This document shows, in pieces, positions 51,247 through 59,500 of a stretch of DNA of 61,285 bases. The first letter of the stretch is position 1, and every line of letters starts with the position of its first letter. The stretch spans positions 1 through 61,285 of the forward strand of contig NZ_NTGE01000158.1 in assembly GCF_002291145.1 (NCBI RefSeq), written 5' to 3'. The notes under the pieces are model-generated. The model saw only the letters and a program-made list of their open reading frames with translations. It made no database searches and was not told the origin of the DNA. The stretch is from Streptomyces sp. SA15 (GTDB lineage Bacteria; Actinomycetota; Actinomycetes; Streptomycetales; Streptomycetaceae). The position numbers and the translations under genes are program-made.

Positions 51247-51383
51247 CCACTGCAGACCGACCGCCGTCGGCTGCACATCGTCGACCGACTACCGTCGGCT
51301 GACCACTGCCGACCAGCCCCCGTCGACCGACCACTGCCGACGGACGCACCATCGACCGACCACCGCCGACCGACCACCACTGG
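51247..51383 (+). repeat. degenerate tandem repeats downstream of the FtsX gene
   Basis: A run of imperfect units built on CGACCGACCACYGCCGAC and CGTCGGCTG, about six to eight times in 137 bp. It begins at the FtsX stop codon and ends at a terminator. It looks like slippage-generated satellite DNA with no coding sense. Confidence 0.75.
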
Positions 51384-51414
51384 GACGGCCCGCCGCAATA
51401 GCCGGCGGGCCGTC
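51384..51414. terminator. terminator hairpin after the ABC operon
   Basis: GACGGCCCGCCG, 7-nt loop, CGGCGGGCCGTC: a 12-bp perfect stem located between the FtsX gene and the response regulator. Confidence 0.85.
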
Positions 51415-51446
51415 GTCCCGTACACGCCCTGAGGCATGATCGAGCC

Positions 51447-52142
51447 ATGACCAGCCCCACCCCACCCGGCGCGCCCATCCGTGTCCTCATCGCCGACGAC
51501 CAGGACATGGTCCGCACGGGTTTCCGCTTCTTCCTGGACGCACAGCCCGACATCACGGTGGTCGCCGAGGCCGCCGACGGCGAGACGGCCGTGGCGCTCG
51601 CCCGCAAGGTGCGGCCGGACGTGTGCCTGCTGGACATCCGGATGCCGAGGCTGGACGGGCTGGCGGCGACCCGGCTGCTGGCGGGGCCGGACGTGCCCGA
51701 CCCGATGCGGGTGGTCGTGGTCACCACGTTCGACCTCGACGAGTACGTGTACGGGGCGCTGCGCGGCGGGGCGTGCGGGTTCCTGCTGAAGGACTCCGGG
51801 CCGACCCTCCTGGCGGAGGCGGTCCGCGCGGCCGCGGCCGGCGACTCGCTGGTGTCCCCCTCGGTCACCGTCCGCCTGCTCAAGCACGTCACCGAGTCCC
51901 CGCAGCAGGCCGCCCCGCCTCGCCCCGCGCCGCCCACCGAGTCCCTCACCGAGCGCGAGCTCGAGGTGGTCCGGCTGGTCGCCCTGGGCCGCACGAACGC
52001 CGAGATCGCCGCCGAGTTGTACGTCTCCCTCTCCACGGTCAAGACGCACCTGTCCAGCGTCCAGCTCAAGCTGGCCGCGCGGAACCGAGTCGAGATCGCG
52101 GCCTGGGCCTGGCAGCACGGGCAGGCGAAGCCGGGGGTGTGA
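51447..52142 (+). CDS. NarL/LuxR-family response regulator
   Basis: 231 aa. Receiver domain (about 10-130) with acidic pocket D17/D18, phospho-acceptor D63 (LLDIRMP) and the conserved Lys in FLLKDSG. A Pro/Gln linker follows, then a C-terminal LuxR HTH (about 165-225: LTERELEVVRLVALGRTNAE, VSLSTVKTHLSSVQLKL). It is the probable partner of the histidine kinase at 46818, from which it is separated by the ABC operon that may be its target. Confidence 0.93.
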   Translation: MTSPTPPGAPIRVLIADDQDMVRTGFRFFLDAQPDITVVAEAADGETAVALARKVRPDVCLLDIRMPRLDGLAATRLLAGPDVPDPMRVVVVTTFDLDEYVYGALRGGACGFLLKDSGPTLLAEAVRAAAAGDSLVSPSVTVRLLKHVTESPQQAAPPRPAPPTESLTERELEVVRLVALGRTNAEIAAELYVSLSTVKTHLSSVQLKLAARNRVEIAAWAWQHGQAKPGV

Positions 52143-52155
52143 AGGGCCGGTAACC

Positions 52156-52171
52156 GGTGAGCGGGCTCACC
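52156..52171. terminator. short hairpin downstream of the response regulator
   Basis: GGTGAGC-GG-GCTCACC, a 7-bp stem with a 2-nt gap, 14 bp after the stop codon. Modest terminator candidate; the rest of 52172-52367 shows no gene. Confidence 0.4.
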
Positions 52172-52367
52172 CGAACAGTCCCGCGCGGGGCACCCAGCGG
52201 CTGACGGACGTGCCGGCCGGCCGGACGCCCGCGGCGAACCCCGGCGAGGTCGGCTGACCTTCCCCCGGACAGGCCGCCCTCTTCCGCTCGGGCCGTTTCC
52301 GGGACAAGCTGATCATCCGACGGCACAATGGCGGCGACAGCCGCAGGCGCGAGCAAGGAGCGAAGAC

Positions 52368-53180
52368 GTGAGCGAAAGCCACACCCGGTCAGGCGGGTCG
52401 GCGAGGCTGAACACCGGTGTGGCGCACAACGCCCGCGTCTGGAACTACTGGGTCGGCGGCAAGGACAACTACGAGGTCGACCAGCAGGTCGGCGAGCACG
52501 TGGCCGGAATGTTCCCGATCATCCGGGAGATCGCCCTCGCGGACCGCTGGTTCCTGGGCCGGGCGGTGCGGTTCCTCGCCGAGGAGCAGGGGATACGGCA
52601 GTTCCTCGACATCGGCACCGGACTGCCGACGGTGGAGAACACGCACGAGATCGCCCAGCGGATCGCCCCCGACTCGCGCATCGTCTACGTCGACAACGAC
52701 CCGATCGTGCTGGTCCACGCCCGGACCCTGCTGACCAGCACCTCCGAGGGCGTCACCGACTACATCGACGCCGATGTGCACGACCCGGACGCCATCCTCG
52801 AACGCGCCGCGGAGACCCTGGACTTCAGCAAGCCGGTCGCGGTGATGATGCTGGGCATCCTCAACTTCGTACTCGACGGGGACGAGGCACGGAGCATCGC
52901 GCGCCGCGTCATGGCCGCGGTGCCCCCGGGCAGCCACCTGGCGCTGACGCACCCCACCTTCGACGCCGACCTCGGCGGCGAGGGTCAGATCCCGGCCATG
53001 AAGTTCTGGAACGAGAACGCCACGCCGCCGGTTACCGCCCGTAGCCGTGAGGACATCGCTTCGTTCTTCGACGGACTTCACTTGCTCGAACCGGGTCTGG
53101 TGTCGTGCTCGCAGTGGCGCGCCGAGCCCGACACTCCCGCCGCGGTACCGCAGTTCGGCGCGGTGGCCGTCAAACGCTGA
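52368..53180 (+). CDS. SAM-dependent methyltransferase (DUF574), second paralogue
   Basis: 270 aa, same architecture as the protein at 45873: RVWNYWVGGKDNYEVDQQVG, FLDIGTGLPTVENTH, IVYVDNDPIVLVHARTLL and a PVAVMMLGILNFVLD strand. The two proteins are clearly homologous but diverged along their length. GTG start with AAGGAG 7 bp upstream. Methyl acceptor unknown. Confidence 0.92.
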   Translation: MSESHTRSGGSARLNTGVAHNARVWNYWVGGKDNYEVDQQVGEHVAGMFPIIREIALADRWFLGRAVRFLAEEQGIRQFLDIGTGLPTVENTHEIAQRIAPDSRIVYVDNDPIVLVHARTLLTSTSEGVTDYIDADVHDPDAILERAAETLDFSKPVAVMMLGILNFVLDGDEARSIARRVMAAVPPGSHLALTHPTFDADLGGEGQIPAMKFWNENATPPVTARSREDIASFFDGLHLLEPGLVSCSQWRAEPDTPAAVPQFGAVAVKR

Positions 53181-53221
53181 GAGCGATGAGAGCGCAACCG
53201 CTTTTCCGGCACTTCTGAAAG

Positions 53222-53234
53222 TATGATCAAGCAA
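53222..53234 (+). promoter_or_regulatory. -10 element of a likely leaderless transcript
   Basis: TATGAT (53222-53227) ends 7 bp before the ATG at 53234, and no ribosome site is present between them. Transcription would start at or next to the A of the start codon. Confidence 0.5.
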
Positions 53235-53770
53235 TGTCTGACATGACCGAAACCACGCCGGGTTGGCTGACGCCCGACGAGCTCGAAATGGCGCGCGCCC
53301 GCATGCCGATCCTGTACGTCGAGGCCGTGCCGGTGCGCGTCGACGACAGCGGCGAAGTCACCAGCATCGGACTGCTGCTCCGCATCGGCCCGGACGGAAC
53401 GGTCAGCCGGACCCTGGTGTCGGGCCGGGTGATGCACCACGAGCGCGTCCGCGACGCCCTCCTGCGGCACCTGGAGAAGGACCTCGGCCCGGTCGCCCTC
53501 CCCCGCGTCCCGTCCTCCCTGCAGCCCTTCACCGTGGCCGAGTACTTCCCGACGCAGGGGGTGACGCCGTACCACGACCCCCGCCAGCACGCGGTGTCCC
53601 TCGCCTACGTCGTGCCGGTGGCCGGCGACTGCCGCCCCCGGCAGGACGCCCTGGACCTGGTCTGGTTCAGCCCGCAGGAGGCCCTGTCGCCGGCGGTGCA
53701 GAGCGAGATGCCGGGCGGTCACGGGGTCCTGCTGAAGCAGGCACTGGCGCATGTGGGCTGCGTGGTCTGA
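53234..53770 (+). CDS. DUF4916 / Nudix-like protein
   Basis: 178 aa. It begins GWLTPDELEMARARMPILYV, the hallmark of the DUF4916 group of Nudix-superfamily proteins. The central region (LLRIGPDGTVSRTLVSGRVM, RDALLRHLEKDLGP) replaces the canonical Nudix box, which I cannot recognise; hydrolase activity is therefore unproven. It ends with a WFSPQEAL segment like other Nudix folds. Monocistronic; its -10 suggests leaderless translation. Confidence 0.75.
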   Translation: MSDMTETTPGWLTPDELEMARARMPILYVEAVPVRVDDSGEVTSIGLLLRIGPDGTVSRTLVSGRVMHHERVRDALLRHLEKDLGPVALPRVPSSLQPFTVAEYFPTQGVTPYHDPRQHAVSLAYVVPVAGDCRPRQDALDLVWFSPQEALSPAVQSEMPGGHGVLLKQALAHVGCVV

Positions 53771-53819
53771 GGGCCCGTTCGCCTCGGGTGCCGTCGGCGC
53801 CCACCCGACCCCCCTAGGA

Positions 53820-53839
53820 TTAAGGCCTGCCTAACCTAA
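53820..53839 (+). promoter_or_regulatory. DmdR/IdeR-type iron box
   Basis: TTAAGGCCTGCCTAACCTAA. The right half GCCTAACCTAA matches the actinobacterial iron box (TTAGGTTAGGCTAACCTAA type) and the left half is partly degenerate. It lies 26 bp upstream of the siderophore permease start, where an iron-loaded DmdR would repress transcription. Confidence 0.75.
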
Positions 53840-53865
53840 GGGAGTCGGCCGTTGGAGACCGCACG

Positions 53866-54576
53866 GTGAAGCGGGGTACGGGGGCGCGGCCCGTCCTGCT
53901 CGTGGCGCTGCTCGGCGCCGTCCTGGCCGTACTGTGCCTGCTGTCGGTGGCCCTCGGCGCGGCGGGTATCCCGCCGGCCCAGGCGGTGCGGGCGCTGTTC
54001 GGCGACGCGCCGAGCCGGTACGTGGAGAACGTCGTCTGGTCGGCGCGCGTCCCGCGGACCGCCGTAGGTCTGGCGGCAGGAGCGGCCCTCGGGCTGTCCG
54101 GCGCGCTGATGCAGGCCCTGACGCGGAATCCGCTGGCGGATCCCGGGGTGCTCGGGGTCAGCGCGGGCGCGTCCTTCGCCATCGTGCTGGCCGTCGGGGT
54201 GTTCGGGCTCGGGTCGTTCCACGAGTACGTCTGGTTCGGCTTCGCGGGCGCCTTCGTGGCGAGTGTGCTGGTGTACTCGCTGAGCCGGCTGGGGCGTTCG
54301 GGTCTGACGCCGGTGAAGCTGGCGCTCGCCGGGATCGCGGTGACCTCGCTGCTGTCCTGCCTCACCAGCGCGGTGGCGCTGACCGACCCCGACGCGTTGG
54401 ACCGCTACCGCGTCTGGTCGGCGGGGTCGATGGCCGACCAGGACGGTGCCACGGCGGTGCGCATGCTGCCGTTCGTCGCGGTGGGCGCGGTGCTGGCGCT
54501 GGCCTGCGCGCCGGCGCTCAACAGCCTGGCCCTGGGCGACGACGTGGCGGCCTCGCTCGGGCGCCGGCCGGGATAG
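53866..54576 (+). pseudogene. siderophore ABC permease (FecCD), truncated by deletion
   Basis: 236 codons of a FecCD-type permease with about six hydrophobic helices: LSGALMQALTRNPLADPGVL coupling region and LALAGIAVTSLLS. It ends abruptly at SLALGDDVAASLGRR-PG-stop, where ~100 residues including the last helices should follow. The next codons, in the same frame after the TAG, belong to a substrate-binding protein. Start is GTG. Iron box upstream. The product would lack half of the permeation pathway. Confidence 0.82.
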
Positions 54577-55083
54577 GAGGCGAAGGCGAAAGACCTGGTG
54601 AAGGGCGTCGAGGCCGACTTCGAGAAGGCGACCGAGGAGAACCCGGAGTTCGCCGAGTCGGGTGCCGTGATGGCCACCCCGTACGAAGGCATCTTCGTCT
54701 TCGGCAGCCAGGACCCCCGCTCCCGAGTCCTCACCGACCTCGGCTTCAGCCTCCCGGCCGACCTGGACAAGGTCATCGGCGACGAGTTCGGCGCCAACAT
54801 CAGCAAGGAGCGCACCGACCTGCTGGACACCGACGCGGTCGTGTGGATCGTCTCCGACCCCGCCCAGGACGAGGCGGGGCTCCACAAGAACCCGCTCTAC
54901 GCCGACCTCGACACGGTGAAGCAGGGCCGCGAGGTCTACGTGAAGGAGACCGGCGACTACGGCAACTCCGTCTCCTTCGTGACGGTGCTGAGCCTGCCGT
55001 ACATGCTCGAGCGTCTGGTGCCGCAGCTGGCCGCGGCCGTCGACGGCGACACGGGGACGAAGGTGGCCCAGCCGGCCTCCTGA
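54577..55083 (+). pseudogene. siderophore-binding protein, C-terminal half only
   Basis: 168 codons without a proper start, in the same frame as the truncated permease. They read KATEENPEFAESGAVMATPY, FGSQDPRSRVLTDLGFSLPA, TDAVVWIVSDP, YADLDTVKQGREVYVKETGD. This is the second lobe of a FecB/FepB-type Fe-siderophore binding lipoprotein. The signal peptide and first lobe are absent. A deletion must have removed the permease 3' end and the 5' half of this gene. Confidence 0.82.
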
Positions 55084-55103
55084 GCAGTTCTGAGCGGTAC
55101 GGC

Positions 55104-56330
55104 TCACGTGCCCTTGAGCGCAAGCGGCAGCGAGCTGAGGCCACTGAGGAAGTTGGAGTAGACGGGCCGCGCCGGTCCGGTCTGCTCCCACTCCGCCACC
55201 AGATCGCGCAGTCCGGCCAGTACGGCCCCGATCTCGGCCCGCGCCAGATAGGCGCCGAGGCAGAAGTGCGGGCCGTAGGCGAAGGTGACGTGCTTGTTGG
55301 GCACGCGGTCGAGCCGCAGTCGGCCGGGGGCGTCGAAGAGCCGCTGGTCGTGGTTGGCGGAGGCGTTCCAGACGGTGACGATGTCCCCGGCCTTGATCGG
55401 GTGGCCGCCGACTTCCGTGTCGGTGGTCGCGGTGCGCCCCGAGTGCAGGGCGGGGGTCGTCCAGCGGAGCATCTCCTCGACGGCCGTGTCGATGGACACG
55501 TCACCGCGTTTGAGCGCCTGCCACTGGTCGGGGTGCTCCAGGAGGGCGAGGGCGGCACCCACCATCGACAGCCGGGCCGTCTCGTCGCCGCCGAGGATGA
55601 GGCTGTAGCAGTTGAGCATGATCTCGTCGTCGTCCAGCGGCAGCCCGTTCACCTCGCTGCCCGCCAGCAGCGCGATGACGTCCGCGTGGCCGCCCTCGCG
55701 CCGGTCCCGGGCGAGGCCCGCGAAGTAGAGCAGGATCTCGCTCTTGGCGATCCACGCGTCGGCCGCCGTACTGTCCGCCTCGTGCGAGCCCAGCGCCGAG
55801 GACGTCAGGCTCAGCACATGGGCCCGGTCGCTGTCGGGCACGCCGAGCAGGTCGCAGATCGCGCCGAGCGGGATGCCCGCCGCGACGTCGGCGGCGAAGT
55901 CGCATGTGCCCTTCTCGATCGCGTCCCGCAGCAGCCGTTGGACCGTGCTGCGCACACTGGCGACGATCGGCTCCAGGGCGCGCGGTGTGAACGCGGACAT
56001 CAGGATGCGGCGCAGCCCGGCGTGCCGCTGCCCGTCGGTGATGGCGAGCATGCGGCCGACCGCGGAGTCGCCGCCGGACAGCAGGGTCTCCAGGACGTTG
56101 CCGCCCTCGGAGGTGAAGCGGGTGCTGTCGCGGTACACGGAGGTGACGTCGGCATGCCGGGTCACCACCCAGAAGCCGGGGGCCGGGCCGGTCGCCGGGT
56201 TCCAGTGGACCGGCTCGTGCTCCCTGAGGTGACGCCAGACGGCGGACAGGTCGCTCTCGGCGTGCAACCGCGGATCGGCCAGGTCCAGCGTGCCGAGCTC
56301 GTCCGGGGCGATCGTCCGCCGCGTGGTCAT
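55104..56330 (-). CDS. cytochrome P450 of the NRPS cluster
   Basis: 408 aa soluble bacterial P450. The haem-thiolate loop is FAYGPHFCLGAYLARAE with C357, the ExxR pair is E286/R289, and the I-helix reads GGDETAR (247-253), where the usual second Thr is Ala. Such I-helix variants occur in P450s that hydroxylate carrier-protein-bound amino acids, so this enzyme may modify the aminoacyl-NRPS or the peptide. It is downstream of MbtH (35 bp) in the NRPS operon. The start at 56330 is chosen by homology; a longer open frame upstream overlaps mbtH. Confidence 0.93.
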   Translation of the reverse strand: MTTRRTIAPDELGTLDLADPRLHAESDLSAVWRHLREHEPVHWNPATGPAPGFWVVTRHADVTSVYRDSTRFTSEGGNVLETLLSGGDSAVGRMLAITDGQRHAGLRRILMSAFTPRALEPIVASVRSTVQRLLRDAIEKGTCDFAADVAAGIPLGAICDLLGVPDSDRAHVLSLTSSALGSHEADSTAADAWIAKSEILLYFAGLARDRREGGHADVIALLAGSEVNGLPLDDDEIMLNCYSLILGGDETARLSMVGAALALLEHPDQWQALKRGDVSIDTAVEEMLRWTTPALHSGRTATTDTEVGGHPIKAGDIVTVWNASANHDQRLFDAPGRLRLDRVPNKHVTFAYGPHFCLGAYLARAEIGAVLAGLRDLVAEWEQTGPARPVYSNFLSGLSSLPLALKGT

Positions 56331-56365
56331 CCCGGTGTCCCTTCCGTTGTCGCTCGCGTGCTTCG

Positions 56366-56578
56366 TCACTCGCCCATGGCCCGGATCAGGCTTTTGGGGC
56401 GCATGTCGGTCCAGTGCGCCTCGACGTACGCCACGCAGTCCTCGCGGCTCGCGCGGCCGTGGACGACGGTCCAGCCGGCCGGGACCTCGGCGAAGGCGGG
56501 CCACAGCGAGTGCTGGCCCTCGTCGTTCACCAGGACGTGGTGCTCGAGGCTGTCGTCGTCGAACGGGTTGATGGTCAT
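56366..56578 (-). CDS. MbtH-family NRPS chaperone
   Basis: 70 aa. Classic MbtH: NPFDDD start, SLWPAFAEVPAGW (24-36) and WTDMRPKSL near the end, with the Trp residues that contact the adenylation domain. It activates and stabilises A domains. The ATG overlaps the NRPS stop (ATGA), so it is translated together with its partner. Confidence 0.96.
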   Translation of the reverse strand: MTINPFDDDSLEHHVLVNDEGQHSLWPAFAEVPAGWTVVHGRASREDCVAYVEAHWTDMRPKSLIRAMGE

Positions 56579-59500
56579 GCGGAGTTGCTCCTGTCGGGTG
56601 CGGAAAGGGTGGTACGGAGCCGTTGGTCGAGCACGGGTCCGATGCGGTCCAGCGCCGCGGGCCGGGTCATCTCGCCGTGGGCGCAGGGGATGTCGTGGTG
56701 GTCGACGCGGCCTTGGATGTACGGCCGCCAGGTGCCGGGCCGGTCCGGGTGCGCGTCCGGATCTTGCGCGGCGGTGAAGAACAGCAGGTCACCGCGGTAC
56801 GAAGCGGGAGCGAACTCCTCCAGCAGACGCCGGTTGTCCGCCGTCACCTCCACCAGGGCGGCGAGTTCGGCGTCGTCGAGGCTGCCCGGCAGGTCGGGCA
56901 CGGCGCGCACCAGCTCGGTGAACCGGGCGTCGGTCAGCTCCCGCTGCGACGGCGGCACCTGCCGCCCCAGGATGGCGAGGAGGCTGCCCAGCACGGCCGG
57001 CCGGTCCGTGGGACGCGGGCCCTGGCTGGTCCATGCCCCGGGGAAGGAGTCGAGCATCGCCAGCAGCGCGACCCGCTCCCCCGCCGCCTGGAGTGCCGTG
57101 GCGACACCGTGGGCGACGAGGCCGCCCATGGAGTAGCCCAGCAGGTGGTACGGGCCTCGGGGCTGGATCTCGCGGATGCGGGCGGTGTGGTCGGCGACGG
57201 CCTCCGCCAGGCTGCCTGACCGCTCAGCTCCCGGGAGCAGCCCGCGGGACTGCAGTCCGTACAGCGGCCGGTCGGGGTCGAGATGACGGGTGAGCCCGGC
57301 GAAGCCCCAGGCCAGCCCGGAGGCGGGCGGCAGGCAGAACAGCGGCTCGCGGTCGCCGCGGGTGCGCAGCGGGAGGACGACGTCCAGGGCCGACCGCCCG
57401 GAGGCCGCCACGGGCCCGGTCCCGCTGCCACCGGTCAGCCGCCGTGCCAGTCCGGCCACGGTCGGCGTCTCGAAGACGGCCCGCAGGGGCAGCTCGGCGC
57501 CGAGTTCCGTACGGATCCGGGCGGTCAGCCGGGGGGCCAGCAGTGAGTGTCCGCCGAGGTCGAAGAAGCCGTCGTGGACGCCGACTCGGAGCGGGTCGAG
57601 GCCGAGGACGTCGGCGACGATCGCCCGCAACCGCTCCTCCTGCCCGGTGCGCGGGGCGCTGCGCGTACGACCGGCCGGTGTCCCGGGTGCGGGCAGGGCC
57701 TTGCGGTCCAGTTTGCCGCTGGCGGTGAGCGGAAGGCGGTCGAGGACGACGACGGCGGAGGGGACCATGTGGGCGGGGAGCGTTCGGGCCAAGTGGGCCC
57801 GTAGTGAGGGCCGTTCGGCGGTGGTCACGGCGTAGGCGACGAGTTGCCGCTCGCCGCGCTGGTCCTCGCGTACCGCGGCAGCCGCCTGTGTCACGGCCGG
57901 GTGGGCCGCCAACACGGCTTCGATCTCGCCGAGTTCGACGCGGAAGCCGCGGATCTTGACCTGCTGGTCGGCCCGGCCGAGGAAACGCAGCTGCCCGTCG
58001 AAGCCCCGCACCGCCAGGTCGCCCGTGCGGTACATCCGCTCGCCGGGCCCGCCGAAGGGGTCGGCGACGAACCGCTGCCCGGTCAGTCCCGGATGGCCGA
58101 GGTAGCCGCGGGCCGGTCCGCCGCCCGCCAGGTAGATCTCCCCCGGCACGCCGTCGGGCACCGGCTGCAGGGCCTGGTCGAGGAGACGCAGGCGGTTGCG
58201 GGCGAGCGGGCGGCCGAGCGGCGGCGGACCGTCCTTGCCGTACGGATCGACGTCGGACTGCCAGGCGGTCGCGTAGATGGTCGCTTCGGTGGGCCCGTAG
58301 AAGTTGATGATCCGTGCGCCGGGGAAGGCGGCCTCGAGGTCGGTGAGGAGCTGCTCGGGGATGGGCTCGCCGCCCAGCGCGACGACCTGGGGGGAGACGT
58401 CCGGGCGGTCGGCGACGACGGTGGCCATGACCGAGGGCACCCCGCTGATCAGGCTCGCGTCCCAGCCGCCTGCCGCGCCCAGCGCCAGCAGGTTCTCGAC
58501 GATCTCGATGCGGCCGCCGCACAGCAGTGGCGAGAAGATCTCGAAGACGGACACGTCGAAGTTGAGCGAGGTGGAGAACAGCGCCTTGGCCAGTCGCTCG
58601 GGTCCGAGCGCGGTGTGCGTCCACTCGACGAACTCGACGACGCTCCGGTGGGTCGCCGCCACGCCCTTGGGCCGTCCGGTGGAGCCGGAGGTGTAGGTGA
58701 CGCAGGCGAGGCTGTCGGGCGACGATCCGGCGTGAGGTACCGGGTCCTGACAGGCCATCATGTCCTCATCCTCAGCGAGGACCACTTCCGTCCCCTCGGG
58801 CAGCACCGCGGCCGTGTCCGCGGTGGCCAGGACGACGACCGGCCGGGCGTCGTCGACGATGTACGCGAGACGATCGGGTGGGTAGGCGGGGTCGAGCGGC
58901 AGATAGGCGGCGCCGGACTTCAGGACGCCGAGGACGGCGGCGACGAGATCCGCCGTTCGCGGCAGCGCGATGCCGACGACGCGCTCGGGACCGGCCCCCA
59001 TGGAGACGAGCCGACGGGCCAACTGCTCGGCACGCTCGTCCAGTTCGCGGTACGTCAGGCCGGCGCCGCAGTCGAGCACGGCCTCGGCGTCCGGGGTGGC
59101 GGTGACCTGTGCCGCCCACAGGTCGGTGAGGGTGCGGGTCGCCGGGTCCGGTTCGGGGCGGGAGGGTTCGGCCCGGGAGGTCAGTCCGACCCGGCCGAGC
59201 GGCCGTTCCGGATCGGCCGCCATGATCTCCAGGAGCCGTACGAGACGGGCGAGCGTGGCCTCGGCCCACTCGGCGTCGAAGAGGTCGGGCCGGTAGGCCA
59301 GCCGGAAGCGCGGCCGAGGGCCGGGGACAGCCACCAGCGTCACGGGGTAGTGGGTCGCGTCGCGACCGCCGGTGCCGACGACCCTCATGCCGTCACCCGG
59401 GTCCGTGGTCTGCTGATCCGTCGGATAGTTCTCGAACACGACCAGCGTGTCGAAGAGTTCGGGTGTGCCGGCCGCCCGCTGGATGTCGGCGAGACCCAGG

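Noticed and set aside
53934..56777. 947-codon open frame on the plus strand
   Set aside because: It crosses the permease and binding-protein fragments in another frame and then runs antisense to the P450 and MbtH genes, which have clear active-site motifs. Composition is that of a shadow frame.
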